Assembly (NCBI GenBank): GCA_041675885.1
Contig: JBAYSY010000017.1
Location: 1 to 54,492, forward strand
Direction of reading: 5' to 3'
DNA from: JBAYSY01 sp041675885
GTDB lineage: Bacteria; Pseudomonadota; Alphaproteobacteria; Rhodobacterales; Rhodobacteraceae
Length of the DNA: 54,492 nt
Positions within the stretch are counted from its first letter, which is position 1, and each line of letters starts with the position of its first letter. The notes below the pieces were generated by a model. It saw nothing but the letters and a program-made list of their open reading frames with translations, had not been told where the DNA came from and searched no databases. Below, in pieces: positions 7,971-17,182 of the stretch. The translations under genes were made by a program, and so were the position numbers.

Positions 7971-9065
7971 TCAGCCCATCAGCCCGGGGTTTAGCACCCC
8001 GCGCGGGTCGAACCTTGCCCGCAGCCCGGCGGCGATCGCGGCAAGCCGCGCGGGCTCGGGCTGGAAGGCGGGCAGCCGGGCAAGCGTCTCGGGCGCGGCC
8101 CGCACCAGCGTGGCATGGCCGGGAAACGCCCCCAGCCGGGCGCGCAGGTCGGTGCCCGGCTCGGTCAGCAGCCAGACCCTGCCGCCGCCCCAGTCGTAAA
8201 GCACGCCTTCGGCCCCGGCGCGGGCCACCACCCCGGGCGCCGCGGACGGGCGCAGCGACAGCCGCCAGACATCGCCCGGCTGCCCGTGGAACGGCGCCAC
8301 GTCGCGGACCGCCCGCCAGAGCGCGGCATCCTCCGCCGCCGGGCCGGTCTCGCCGCCCAGCAGCGCCCGCAACCGCCCGGCGCGGTAGGCCACGGAATCG
8401 GCAAAGCCTTCGAGCCGCAGGAAGGTGCCGCGCCCCGGCCAGTGCGCCGCCCCCGTCACCTCGAAGGGCGAGCCCAGCGCGCGGGCCATCGCCGCCACCG
8501 CGCCCGCGTCGTCGAGATCCGGGATGGCCAGCGTCGCCGTGGCCTCGGGCACCGGCAGCACCTTGAAGGCGACCTCGGTCAGCACGCCCAGCGTGCCGTG
8601 GCTTCCGGCGATCAGCTTGACCAGATCGTAGCCGGTGACGTTCTTCATCACCCGGCCGCCGTTCTTCACCACCGCCCCGGTGCCATCGACGAAACGCACG
8701 CCGATCAGGCTGTCGCGGCAGGCCCCGGCCCGCACCCGGCGCGGGCCGGAATCGTTCGCCGCCACCACCCCGCCGATGGTCGAGACCCCCTCGCGCCCCA
8801 GAAGGCCGCGCAGGTCGGCGGGTTCGAACGGCAGGCGCTGGCCCTCGGCGGCAAGCGTGGTCTCGACCTCGGCCAGCGGCGTGCCCGCGCGGGTCACGAC
8901 GGTCAGCGCGCCGGGCTCGTAGAGTTCCACCCCCGAGAGGCCCGCAAGGTCCAGCACCGCGCCGCCGCGCGGCCCCGGCGCACGGGTGCCGCCGCCGCGC
9001 AGCGCCAGCGGTCCGTTCGCCCCCGCCACCGCCTCTGCCAGTTCCGCCTCGGTCTCAGGCCGCAT
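7971..9065 (-). CDS. glcE: Glycolate oxidase FAD-binding subunit
   Basis: A 364-residue FAD-binding (PCMH-type) protein that forms the oxidase with GlcD and GlcF. The FAD region is visible as LRGGGTR near residue 22, STIGGVVAANDSGP near 100, and GGRVMKNVTGYDLVKLIAGSHG around 135-155, a GlcE hallmark. The C-terminus ends with a typical DPRGVLNPG. The length is normal for GlcE. It lies 63 bases after glcD in the same direction. Confidence 0.94.
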   Translation of the reverse strand: MRPETEAELAEAVAGANGPLALRGGGTRAPGPRGGAVLDLAGLSGVELYEPGALTVVTRAGTPLAEVETTLAAEGQRLPFEPADLRGLLGREGVSTIGGVVAANDSGPRRVRAGACRDSLIGVRFVDGTGAVVKNGGRVMKNVTGYDLVKLIAGSHGTLGVLTEVAFKVLPVPEATATLAIPDLDDAGAVAAMARALGSPFEVTGAAHWPGRGTFLRLEGFADSVAYRAGRLRALLGGETGPAAEDAALWRAVRDVAPFHGQPGDVWRLSLRPSAAPGVVARAGAEGVLYDWGGGRVWLLTEPGTDLRARLGAFPGHATLVRAAPETLARLPAFQPEPARLAAIAAGLRARFDPRGVLNPGLMG

Positions 9066-9128
9066 CCGCCGCTCTTTCCATTGGTTCCGTAATATCCTGC
9101 GCCCGAATACCCGTTAAAAACCCGTCTG

Positions 9129-10562
9129 TCAGGCCGCACGCCGCCCCGCCACCGCACCCAGCGGAAACACCTTGCCGGGGTTCAGCAGCCAGCGCGGGTC
9201 GAACACGTCCTTGACCCGCATCTGCGCCTCCAGATCCGCGGGCGCGAACTGCACCGTCATCAGGTCGCGCTTTTCCACGCCGACCCCGTGCTCGCCGGTC
9301 AGGCAGCCGCCGACCTCGACGCAGAGCTTGAGGATCTCGGCCCCGAATGCCTCGCACAGTTCCAGATCGCCGGGCTTGTTGGCGTCGAACAGGATCAGCG
9401 GGTGCATGTTGCCGTCACCCGCGTGGAACACATTGGCCACGGCAAGGCCGAACTCGCCGCTCATCTCGCCGATCCGGCGCAACACGTAGGGCAGCGACGA
9501 GACCGGGATGGTACCGTCGAGGCACATGTAATCGCCAAGCTGCCCCATCGCCCCGAAGGCCGACTTGCGCCCCAGCCAGATGCGGCGCGATTCGTCCTCG
9601 GACCGGCTTTCGCGCAGCTCGACCGGATCGTGGCGCAGCGCGATCTCGCGGATGCGGGCGATCTGGTCGTCGATCTCGGCCTCGGAACCCTCGACCTCGA
9701 TGATCAGCAGCGCCTCGCAATCCGGATAGCCCGCGCCGGCGAAAGCCTCGGTCGCCTCGATGCAGGGGCGGTCCATGAATTCGATGGCCACGGGCAGCAG
9801 CCCGGCGCGGATGATGTCCGACACGCATTCCCCCGCGACCTCGTTCGAGGAAAAGCCGATCAGCACCGGCCGTGCGCCCTCGGGCAGCGGCATCAGCCGC
9901 AGCGTGGCCTCGGTCACCACGCCGAGCTGCCCTTCCGAGCCGCAGATCACCCCGAGCAGGTCGAGCCCCGGCGCATCCATCCAGGCCCCGCCGATCTCGG
10001 TGACGGTGCCGTCCATCAGCACCATGGTCACGCCCATGAGGTTGTTGGTGGTGACCCCGTATTTCAGGCAATGCGCGCCGCCGGAGTTCATCGCGATATT
10101 GCCCGCGATGGCGCAGGCAAGCTGCGACGACGGGTCGGGGGCGTAGAAGAACCCGTCGCCCTCGACCGCGCCGGTCACGGACAGGTTGGTGCGCCCGGTC
10201 TGCACCCGGATGAAGCGGTCGGTGTAGTCGACCTCCAGCACCTCGTTCATGCGCGCCACGCCGAGGATCACCGAATCCGCCGTCGGCAGCACCCCCCCGG
10301 CCAGCGAGGTGCCCGAGCCGCGCGGCACCACCGGCACGCCTTCCTCGTGGCAGACGCGCAGCACGGCGGCTACTTCCCCGGTCGTGCGCGGCAGCACGGC
10401 GGCCAGCGGCGGGCAGCGATAGGCGGTCAGCGCGTCGCATTCATAGGCACGCACTTCCTCTTCGGCGTGAATCACGGCATCCTCGGGCAGCACGGCAAGC
10501 AGCCGCGCGACAATGGCCGCCTTGCGCGCCAGAATATCCGGGTCAGGAACGGGCATGTCCAT
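9129..10562 (-). CDS. glcD: Glycolate oxidase catalytic FAD subunit
   Basis: A 477-residue flavoprotein that oxidises glycolate to glyoxylate. FAD-binding residues lie in VVPRGSGTSLAGGVLP (about 85-100) and GNIAMNSGGAHCLKYGVTTNN; the substrate-side motif is NVFHAGDGNMHP; the end is DPRWLLNPGKVFP. The start at 10562 (MDMPVPDPDILARKA) gives the family-typical N-terminus; an ATG at 10583 would place the start inside the operator-like palindrome and lacks a ribosome site. It is the first gene of the glcD-glcE-glcF operon. Confidence 0.94.
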   Translation of the reverse strand: MDMPVPDPDILARKAAIVARLLAVLPEDAVIHAEEEVRAYECDALTAYRCPPLAAVLPRTTGEVAAVLRVCHEEGVPVVPRGSGTSLAGGVLPTADSVILGVARMNEVLEVDYTDRFIRVQTGRTNLSVTGAVEGDGFFYAPDPSSQLACAIAGNIAMNSGGAHCLKYGVTTNNLMGVTMVLMDGTVTEIGGAWMDAPGLDLLGVICGSEGQLGVVTEATLRLMPLPEGARPVLIGFSSNEVAGECVSDIIRAGLLPVAIEFMDRPCIEATEAFAGAGYPDCEALLIIEVEGSEAEIDDQIARIREIALRHDPVELRESRSEDESRRIWLGRKSAFGAMGQLGDYMCLDGTIPVSSLPYVLRRIGEMSGEFGLAVANVFHAGDGNMHPLILFDANKPGDLELCEAFGAEILKLCVEVGGCLTGEHGVGVEKRDLMTVQFAPADLEAQMRVKDVFDPRWLLNPGKVFPLGAVAGRRAA

Positions 10563-10584
10563 TGCAGCCACCGAAATCGACATT

Positions 10585-10605
10585 TTGGTAAGAAATGATA
10601 ACCAA
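10585..10605 (-). promoter_or_regulatory. Palindromic operator candidate upstream of glcD
   Basis: An inverted repeat TTGGT-N11-ACCAA (with TTGGTAA/TAACCAA arms) lies 22 bases before the glcD start, between glcD and the divergent DUF599 gene. It resembles operators of the FadR/PdhR/GlcC branch of GntR regulators, which control glycolate genes in other bacteria. No regulator gene is adjacent, so the binding factor is an inference. Confidence 0.5.
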
Positions 10606-10673
10606 TTTTCGGGTGCGGGCAAGCGGGAATCCCGGTTCTGCGCGAATCCGGCCCGGTGCGACGGGGGCGGCGC

Positions 10674-11381
10674 ATGACGGCCACGGCGCTGGCGGCGCAT
10701 TTCACTGCGGAAGACTGGGCCGCGCTCCTGTTCCTGATCATCGCATGGGCCGGGATCGGCCGCGCGATCGAACACCCGCCCGCGTCACGGCCTTCGGTCG
10801 CGGTGCTGATGGCGGAATACCGGCGCGAGTGGATGCGGCAACTCGTCACCCGGCAGCCGCGCATCTTCGACGCCACCGTGCTGGACAGCCTGCGCCAGAG
10901 CACGGCCTTCTTCGCCTCGGCCTGCATGATCGCCATCGGCGGCGGGGTGGCGCTGCTGGGCAATGCCGAGCGGGTGGTGGGGATGGGCATGACGGGAACG
11001 GCCGCACCCGCCGCCGCCTTCGTGCTTCAGGTCAAGATGCTGGCGGCGCTTCTGTTCGTGGTGAACGCATTCCTCAAGTTCGTCTGGGCGAATCGGCTGT
11101 TCGGCTATTGCGCGATCCTGATGGCGGCGGTGCCGAACGATCCCGACCACCCCGCCGCCTATCCCCGCGCCGCGCAGGCGGCCGAAGTGAACATCACCGC
11201 CGCGCGCAGCTTCAACCGGGGGCTGCATTCGGTCTATTTCGCGCTGGCGATGCTGGCCTGGCTGCTGGGGCCGCTGGTGCTTGCGCTTGCGGTGCCGGTG
11301 GCCTCGGCCGTGCAGATCCGGCGGGAGTTCGCATCCACGTCACGGGCGGCGATCCTGAATCAGGCGGGCGCCGGGGACTGA
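10674..11381 (+). CDS. DUF599 integral membrane protein
   Basis: A 235-residue membrane protein with four hydrophobic segments near residues 15-30, 75-95, 115-135 and 190-220. The DUF599 features RREWMRQLVTRQPRIFD and DSLRQSTAFFASACM, and KFVWANRLFGYCAILMAAVP, are present. Function is not known for the family. The ATG at 10674 follows GGGGGCGG; a GTG six codons upstream is possible but less likely. It is transcribed divergently from glcD. Confidence 0.85.
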   Translation: MTATALAAHFTAEDWAALLFLIIAWAGIGRAIEHPPASRPSVAVLMAEYRREWMRQLVTRQPRIFDATVLDSLRQSTAFFASACMIAIGGGVALLGNAERVVGMGMTGTAAPAAAFVLQVKMLAALLFVVNAFLKFVWANRLFGYCAILMAAVPNDPDHPAAYPRAAQAAEVNITAARSFNRGLHSVYFALAMLAWLLGPLVLALAVPVASAVQIRREFASTSRAAILNQAGAGD

Positions 11382-11448
11382 CGGCGGGGGGAAACATGGC
11401 GCACCAAAGGGCGGCGGCCGCCCGCATCCGTCCAGCCCACCGGCCGGG

Positions 11449-13518
11449 TCACTCCGCCCGCCGCCCCGACCGGCGGCCTTCGCGCAGCCAGGCGGCCAGC
11501 GCCAGCGCCGCGATCAGCAGCAGGAAGCCCGGGGGCGGCAGCAGCGGCGCGACCCGCAGATCGACCGTCAGATAAGCGCCGCGCGGGGTGATGCCGATCC
11601 AGCCGCGTCCGGCGGCGACGCGGCCTTCGCCCACCCGGCGGATCGCGGGTTCCCCGTCCTCGATCCGCAGCACGCCGCCCCGGGTCGCCGCCACCTGCGC
11701 GGCCAGCGCATCGCCCGAGGCGATGGTCTGTTCGAACTCGCGCGGGGCGGCAGGGCCCAGCGCGATCACCGCGCTGTGCTCGCCCTCGGCCAGCCGGTAA
11801 AGGCCCATGTCGGGCGCGTCCCACACGGTCTGCCAGCGGCCGGGCGAGACCTCCTGCATCTCCAGCCCGATCTCGCCGCCGTCCGGCCCGGTGATGCCCA
11901 GCATCCCCGGCGCCTCGCCCAGCGTGCGGCGGGTCACGGTCATGCGCTGGCCGGTGGCGGTGGCGGAAAGCGTCTCCTCCTCCAGGTCCGGTTCCTTCAT
12001 CATCCAGTGCGCCAGCCGCCGCAGCAGTTCAAGCTGCGGCCCGCCGCCCTCGTAGCCCCGGCCCCAGAGCCAGGCGTGATCCGACCCCAGCATGGCGATC
12101 CGCCCCTCGCCCACCCGGTCGAGCACCAGAAGCGGCCGCCCGTCGCCTTCCATCACCACATGCCCGGCGGTGGGGTTGAGGTCCAGAAGCCGGAACCACC
12201 GCCCCCAGCCGCCTTCCGGCGCCAGCCGGTCCAGCCCCTCGGTCACCGGATGTTTCTGCCCGGTCTCGGTCAGTTCCGGCCGGAAGCCCTCCTCGATCAC
12301 CCGGCTCGTGGGCGAGACCGGGATGATCTCGGCCAGCGGAGAGCGCCAGAGACTGTCGGCCGAACCGAACTCCGGCCCGGCGGCGACCAGAACCGCACCG
12401 CCCCGGCGCACGTAGTCGCGGACGTTTTCCAGATAGGAGGTCGGCAGGATGCCCCGGCGGCGGTAGCGGTCGAAGATGATGAGGTCGAATTCCTCGATCT
12501 TGTCCACGAACAGCTCGCGGGTCGGAAAGGCGATCAGCGACAGTTCCGACACCGGCACCCCGTCCTGCTTGTCGGGCGGCCGCAGGATGGTGAAATGCAC
12601 CAGATCTACCGAGGCGTCGGACTTGAGCAGGTTGCGCCAGACCCGTTCGCCCGCATGCGGCTCGCCCGAGACCAGCAGCACCCGCAGCCGGTCGCGCACC
12701 CCGTTGATCTGCACCACGGCGGTGTTGTTGCGGTCGGTCAACTCGCCGTCCTCGGTGCGGACGGTGAACTGGAGAACGTTGATCCCGCCATGGGGCAGCG
12801 ACACCGGCAGGTCGAGGTCTTCGCCCACCGGGACGCGGAACCGGCGCGGTTCGTCCCCGTCGATGGAGATCGACAGTTCCGCCGCGCCCGAGACATCGGC
12901 GGGCACCCGGCCCTGATCCTCGATCCGGAGCGTGAGCGTCACCGGCTCGCCCAGAATCGCGAAGGCGGGGGCGTTCCTGACGATCAGCCGCCGGTCCCAG
13001 TCGGTCTCATGCCCGGTCAGCAGCAGATGCAGCGGCGCGGGCAGGTCGGGCACCAGTTCGGCGTCATGCACCTGCCCGTCGCTGATGAGGATCGCACCGG
13101 CAAGCCGCGCCCGTGGCACCTCGGCCATGGCCTCGGCCAGCCCGGCCATCAGCAGGGTGCCGCTGTCGCCCTCGCCATCGCCGACCCGGATCACCCGCGC
13201 CTCGGTGTTGGGCAGCGCGGCGATGGCCGTCTCGACCCGTGCCAGCGCGCCGGCGGTCTGGTCCGGGCGGTCGGCGATACGCTGGCTGGCGCTGTCATCG
13301 ACCACCACGATCACGATGTCCGAAAGATCGGCCCGCTCCTCCTCCTGCAACGAGGGATTGGCCAGCGCAAGCAGCACCGCCGCCGCCGTAAGCGCGCGGA
13401 GCCACGCCCCCGCCAGCCCGCGCCAGAACGCCAGCGCCAGCGCCGCCACGGCCAGCGCGGCCAGCACCCAGACCGGCGGCCAGCCCAAGAGCGGATCGAA
13501 GATCAGCCCCGCCGTCAT
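11449..13518 (-). CDS. vWA/GATase1-like membrane protein of the MoxR cluster
   Basis: A 689-residue protein, last gene of the MoxR-DUF58-DUF4159 operon. Two N-terminal membrane spans (about residues 15-33 and 38-57) are followed by a von Willebrand A-like segment with the metal-binding signature DDSAS near residue 75. A glutamine-amidotransferase-like segment (GGAVLVAAGPEFGSAD) lies near residue 385. A final membrane span precedes the basic C-terminus. Such proteins are thought to act with MoxR ATPases as envelope chaperones, but no substrate is known. It overlaps the upstream gene by four bases (ATGA). Confidence 0.8.
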   Translation of the reverse strand: MTAGLIFDPLLGWPPVWVLAALAVAALALAFWRGLAGAWLRALTAAAVLLALANPSLQEEERADLSDIVIVVVDDSASQRIADRPDQTAGALARVETAIAALPNTEARVIRVGDGEGDSGTLLMAGLAEAMAEVPRARLAGAILISDGQVHDAELVPDLPAPLHLLLTGHETDWDRRLIVRNAPAFAILGEPVTLTLRIEDQGRVPADVSGAAELSISIDGDEPRRFRVPVGEDLDLPVSLPHGGINVLQFTVRTEDGELTDRNNTAVVQINGVRDRLRVLLVSGEPHAGERVWRNLLKSDASVDLVHFTILRPPDKQDGVPVSELSLIAFPTRELFVDKIEEFDLIIFDRYRRRGILPTSYLENVRDYVRRGGAVLVAAGPEFGSADSLWRSPLAEIIPVSPTSRVIEEGFRPELTETGQKHPVTEGLDRLAPEGGWGRWFRLLDLNPTAGHVVMEGDGRPLLVLDRVGEGRIAMLGSDHAWLWGRGYEGGGPQLELLRRLAHWMMKEPDLEEETLSATATGQRMTVTRRTLGEAPGMLGITGPDGGEIGLEMQEVSPGRWQTVWDAPDMGLYRLAEGEHSAVIALGPAAPREFEQTIASGDALAAQVAATRGGVLRIEDGEPAIRRVGEGRVAAGRGWIGITPRGAYLTVDLRVAPLLPPPGFLLLIAALALAAWLREGRRSGRRAE

Positions 13519-16307
13519 TGCCCCAGCCTTTCCAGCAGGGCGGGCACATGCACCTGATCGGATTTGTAATTGCCGGTCAGCACATGCATGATCAGGTTGA
13601 CGCCGAAACGATAGGCGATCTCGCGCTGGCGCTCACCGGCGAAGCCGCGCCCGACCGGGAACATCGCCCCGCCCTGATCGTCCACCGCCCAGGCCCCGGC
13701 CCAGTCGTTGCCGCCGATCACCACCGGCGTCACCCCGTCGTTGAGGTTGCGGAACGGCATCCCCTCGGCCAGTTCGGCATCGGGCGGCGCAGCCTCGACC
13801 CAGAGGGCGCGGCCCGCGTGGCGGCCGGGGAAATCCTGGATCAGGTAGAAGGTGCGGGTCAGCACGTGGTCTTCCGGCACCGGCTCCAGCGGCGGGATGT
13901 CGAGCGGCGCTGCCAGCATCTGCAACCGCCGCCCCTCGGGCGTGGCGCCGCCGAACCCGGCCACATCCGCGTCGCGGGTATCGAACAGGATCATGCCGCC
14001 GGTGCGCAGATAGCGGTTCAGCCGCCCGTAAGCGGCCGCCGAGGGCAGCGGCGCATCCGCCGTCACCGGCCAGTAGAGAAAGGGGAAAAAGATCAGCTCG
14101 TCGCGCTCGATATCGACGCCCATCGGCGCGGCGGGCTCGACCGAGGTGCGTTGATAGAGCACCCGCCCAAGGCCGCGCAGCCCGGCTTCGGCCAGCGCAT
14201 CCACCCGCGCGTCGCCCGTGAGCACATGCGCCAGCACCACCTCGGTCGTGGCCTGAAGCGCGAATGTATCGTCGTGCGGGGCCTCGTCCTCCTGCGCCGC
14301 CCCCGGCTGCGGCAGCAAAAGCGCCGCCGCCAGCAGGGCCGCCCCGGCGGGCGCACCGCGCAGCCGCCCGGAAAGCCACAGCGCCGCGAGGATGTCGAGC
14401 AGCAAGAGCCCCAGCGCAAGCGCCAGCAGATGACCCTTGAGTCCCTGTTCGCGCGTCACCGCCAGCCCCTCGACCGCGATCCGCGCGGGCCATGCGGCGG
14501 CTTCCAGCACCGTGTCGGGCCCGATCACGTTGAGCGCCACCCGCCGGTCGCCCTCGGCATAGACCCCGGGCGGCAGCCCCGGCCCGGTGCGCCCGCCCGC
14601 GATCGCCGCGCCCAGATCGGCCCCGGCAACCCCGGCGATCTGGCCCGCGTCCTGCGCCGCACCGAAAGCGTCCAGCACCGCGACCGCCTGCCATGTCTCG
14701 CCCGCCATCTCCTCCGCGCCGGGCTGCACCGGCCGGGTCGAGACCGCCAGCCGTTCAAGCATCTGCACGAACAGGCCCGAGAGCGGCAGGCTGGACCATT
14801 CGGCGTTGGCGGTCACGTGGAACAGCACCACCTGCCCCTGCCCCATCGCCTTGCGGGTCACCAGCGGCGTGCCGTCCGCCAGCGCGGCGATGCTGCGGCT
14901 GCCCAGTTCCGGGTCGGGCTGGGCCAGCACCTGCGCCGTCACCGTCACCTCCCCGGGGACCGACAGGCCACGAAAGGGCGAGTCCTCGGGGAAGGGGGCA
15001 AGCGCCTTGGGCTCGCCCCAGCTCATGGCGCCGCCGACGGTGCGGCCGCCCTCGCGCAGGCGGACCGGCATCAGCGGGTCTTCCTCGGCGCGGCTGATGT
15101 CGCTGGCGGCAAGGCGCGGCCCGGCGAAGCGCAGCAGCAGCCCGCCGCGCTCCACCCATTCGGCCAGCGCCTCCTGTTCCGGCGCCGCCAGCCGGGCGAT
15201 GTCGGCCAGAACCACCACGTCGGGGCTGGCCAGCAGCGTGTCGGTCAGCGCGCCGTCGATCAGTTCCGCCACCGGCTCCAGCGCCTGCCGCAGGTAATGC
15301 AGCGGCGAGAGCAGTTGCAGCGCCTCGTCCCGGCCGTCGCGGGCCGAAACCAGCACCACCTTGCGCCGCCGCAGGCTGTCGTCGGCCAGCGACACCGCCG
15401 CCGCCGAGCGCGCGCCCGCGATCTCGAACCGGGTGATGCGGTTGCGCAATTCGGGCGGCAGAGTCAGCGCGGTCTCCGCCGCCGTCTCGCCCGCGCCGAA
15501 AGCGACCGTTCCGCGCGCCAGTTCCCGTTCCACCCCCGAGGGGTCGGGGCCGCGGGCGATGACCTCGGCCTCGGTCTCGATCCCCGGCATCGTCGCGGGC
15601 ACCAGCCGCCGGGCGGCAAGCGCGATGTCGCCGCCATCGAACACCGGCGGCGCCAGCGCCAGAACCGGGGTCGCGCCCTCGAACACCGTCACCGGCCCGC
15701 GCGCCTCCAGCGCGGCCAGAACCGCCGCGCGGCCCTCACGCTCCACCCCGTCGGAAAGCCAGAAGGTCTCGAAACCGCCGGTCAGCGTCCCGGCCCAGTC
15801 ATGCGCCGGGTCCGGCTCCCACGGGCGGGGGATCAGGGTGCCGAGCCGCGCCGACCAGGCGGAAGCCGCCTGGAACGGCAGCCCGTCCACCGGCGGATCG
15901 GTCAGCGTCGCCACCGCCACCGGCCGCCCGTCGCGGCCCGCATCCTCGACCAGCGCCGCCACCCGGTCGAGCCGCCGGGGCCAGTCGCGCGCATCGGCCC
16001 AGGTGCCGTCCATCAGCACCAGAAGCGGCCCGCTGCCGGCCTCGCGGATCTGCGGGTTCAAGACCGGCCCGGCGAAACCGACGATCAGCGCCGCCAGCGC
16101 CGCCATCCGCAACAGAAGCAGCCACCACGGGGTGCGGTCGGTCTCGACCTCGCGGTCCTTCAGGCCCAGCAGCAGCACCACGCCGGGAAACCGCCGCCGC
16201 AGCGGCGCGGGCGGCACGGCGCGCAGGAGCCACCACAGCACCGGCAGCGCGGCAAGCGCCAAGAGCACGGCGGGGGCGGTGAAGCCGACGGGGCCGAGAA
16301 TCCACAT
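13515..16307 (-). CDS. BatA-like N-terminal / DUF4159 membrane protein
   Basis: A 930-residue protein. The N-terminus (PAVLLALAALPVLWWLLRAVPPAP, then a second span near 60-75) is the aerotolerance/BatA membrane domain. The middle has vWA-like and amidotransferase-like parts (PLLVLMDGTWADARDW). After another membrane span near residue 640-690, the last 220 residues match DUF4159 (DELIFFPFLYWPVTAD, RLNRYLRTGGMILFDTRD). The start at 16307 overlaps the DUF58 stop by one base; an earlier in-frame start was rejected because it would lie inside that gene. It probably works with the MoxR ATPase in the envelope; this is inferred from the conserved order. Confidence 0.82.
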   Translation of the reverse strand: MWILGPVGFTAPAVLLALAALPVLWWLLRAVPPAPLRRRFPGVVLLLGLKDREVETDRTPWWLLLLRMAALAALIVGFAGPVLNPQIREAGSGPLLVLMDGTWADARDWPRRLDRVAALVEDAGRDGRPVAVATLTDPPVDGLPFQAASAWSARLGTLIPRPWEPDPAHDWAGTLTGGFETFWLSDGVEREGRAAVLAALEARGPVTVFEGATPVLALAPPVFDGGDIALAARRLVPATMPGIETEAEVIARGPDPSGVERELARGTVAFGAGETAAETALTLPPELRNRITRFEIAGARSAAAVSLADDSLRRRKVVLVSARDGRDEALQLLSPLHYLRQALEPVAELIDGALTDTLLASPDVVVLADIARLAAPEQEALAEWVERGGLLLRFAGPRLAASDISRAEEDPLMPVRLREGGRTVGGAMSWGEPKALAPFPEDSPFRGLSVPGEVTVTAQVLAQPDPELGSRSIAALADGTPLVTRKAMGQGQVVLFHVTANAEWSSLPLSGLFVQMLERLAVSTRPVQPGAEEMAGETWQAVAVLDAFGAAQDAGQIAGVAGADLGAAIAGGRTGPGLPPGVYAEGDRRVALNVIGPDTVLEAAAWPARIAVEGLAVTREQGLKGHLLALALGLLLLDILAALWLSGRLRGAPAGAALLAAALLLPQPGAAQEDEAPHDDTFALQATTEVVLAHVLTGDARVDALAEAGLRGLGRVLYQRTSVEPAAPMGVDIERDELIFFPFLYWPVTADAPLPSAAAYGRLNRYLRTGGMILFDTRDADVAGFGGATPEGRRLQMLAAPLDIPPLEPVPEDHVLTRTFYLIQDFPGRHAGRALWVEAAPPDAELAEGMPFRNLNDGVTPVVIGGNDWAGAWAVDDQGGAMFPVGRGFAGERQREIAYRFGVNLIMHVLTGNYKSDQVHVPALLERLGQ

Positions 16308-17182
16308 CAGCCGTCGCGCTCCAGCGCGCGGTAAAGCCACATCAGCGCCGATTGCGCGGGCTGGCCGGTGTGATGGGTGGTGAACTGCCAGCCCGCCGCC
16401 CGCGCCGCGGCGGCGATCCGGTCACGGCGTTCGGCCAGACGGGTCAGGTAACGCTCGCGCAGGTCGCCCGCGCGCCGGGTCTCGTGCCGCAGACTGCCCG
16501 TCATGCTTTCGAACACGGTGCGGCCGTCGAAGGGAAAATCCTCCTCCACCGGGTCGAGCACCTGCATGAGCGCGCCGCGAACGCCGCGCCCGGCGGCACG
16601 GGAAAGCGCGGCCTCGACCCCGGCCGGATCGCCGAGGAAATCCGACAGGAACACCGCCCGGCCGCGCGGCGCCATGCCGCCGGTGTCGGGTGCGCCGTAA
16701 TCCTCGGGCCGGTCGCCCAATGCGGCGGCGATGCGCAGCACCTGCCCCCGCCCGGCGCGCGGCGGCACGTCGGCGCCTGCCAGCCCGACCCGTTCCCCCC
16801 CGCGCAGCAGCAGCACGGCGACGGCCAGCGCCAGAAGCCGCGCACGCTCCGCCTTGGTCTCGCGGTGGCGCGGATCGCCGGTAAAGGCCATCGAGCGCGC
16901 GCCATCGACCCACAGCACCACCGACTGCGCCGCCTGCCATTCGTGTTCGCGCACGAAATGCGCATCGCCCTGCGCCGAGCGGCGCCAGTCGATCATCCGC
17001 GCCGAATCGCCCGGATGCGCCGGGCGATACTGCCAGAACTCATCCCCCATGCCCGACCGCCTGCGCCCGTGCTGGCCAAGGATCACCGTCGCCGCCAGAT
17101 GCTCGGCCGCCGCCAGCAGTGGCGGGAACGCCTGGCCCAGCGCCTCGGCCCGGCCGCGCAGTGATCGGGCCGCAACCGTCAC
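16307..17182 (-). CDS. DUF58 domain protein
   Basis: A 291-residue cytoplasmic protein with the DUF58 hallmark near residues 44-70 (GDEFWQYRPAHPGDSARMIDWRRSA). A vWA-like fold follows (VVLWVDGARSMAF, with a weakened metal site). DUF58 proteins accompany MoxR ATPases in most bacteria and are thought to be adaptors. It overlaps both neighbours: four bases with moxR and one with the DUF4159 gene, showing a single coupled operon. Confidence 0.88.
   Translation of the reverse strand: MTVAARSLRGRAEALGQAFPPLLAAAEHLAATVILGQHGRRRSGMGDEFWQYRPAHPGDSARMIDWRRSAQGDAHFVREHEWQAAQSVVLWVDGARSMAFTGDPRHRETKAERARLLALAVAVLLLRGGERVGLAGADVPPRAGRGQVLRIAAALGDRPEDYGAPDTGGMAPRGRAVFLSDFLGDPAGVEAALSRAAGRGVRGALMQVLDPVEEDFPFDGRTVFESMTGSLRHETRRAGDLRERYLTRLAERRDRIAAAARAAGWQFTTHHTGQPAQSALMWLYRALERDG

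Noticed and set aside
13518..16334. A 938-codon plus-strand frame antisense to the DUF4159 gene
   Set aside because: Composition is that of a shadow frame; the minus strand has a recognised gene with coupled neighbours.
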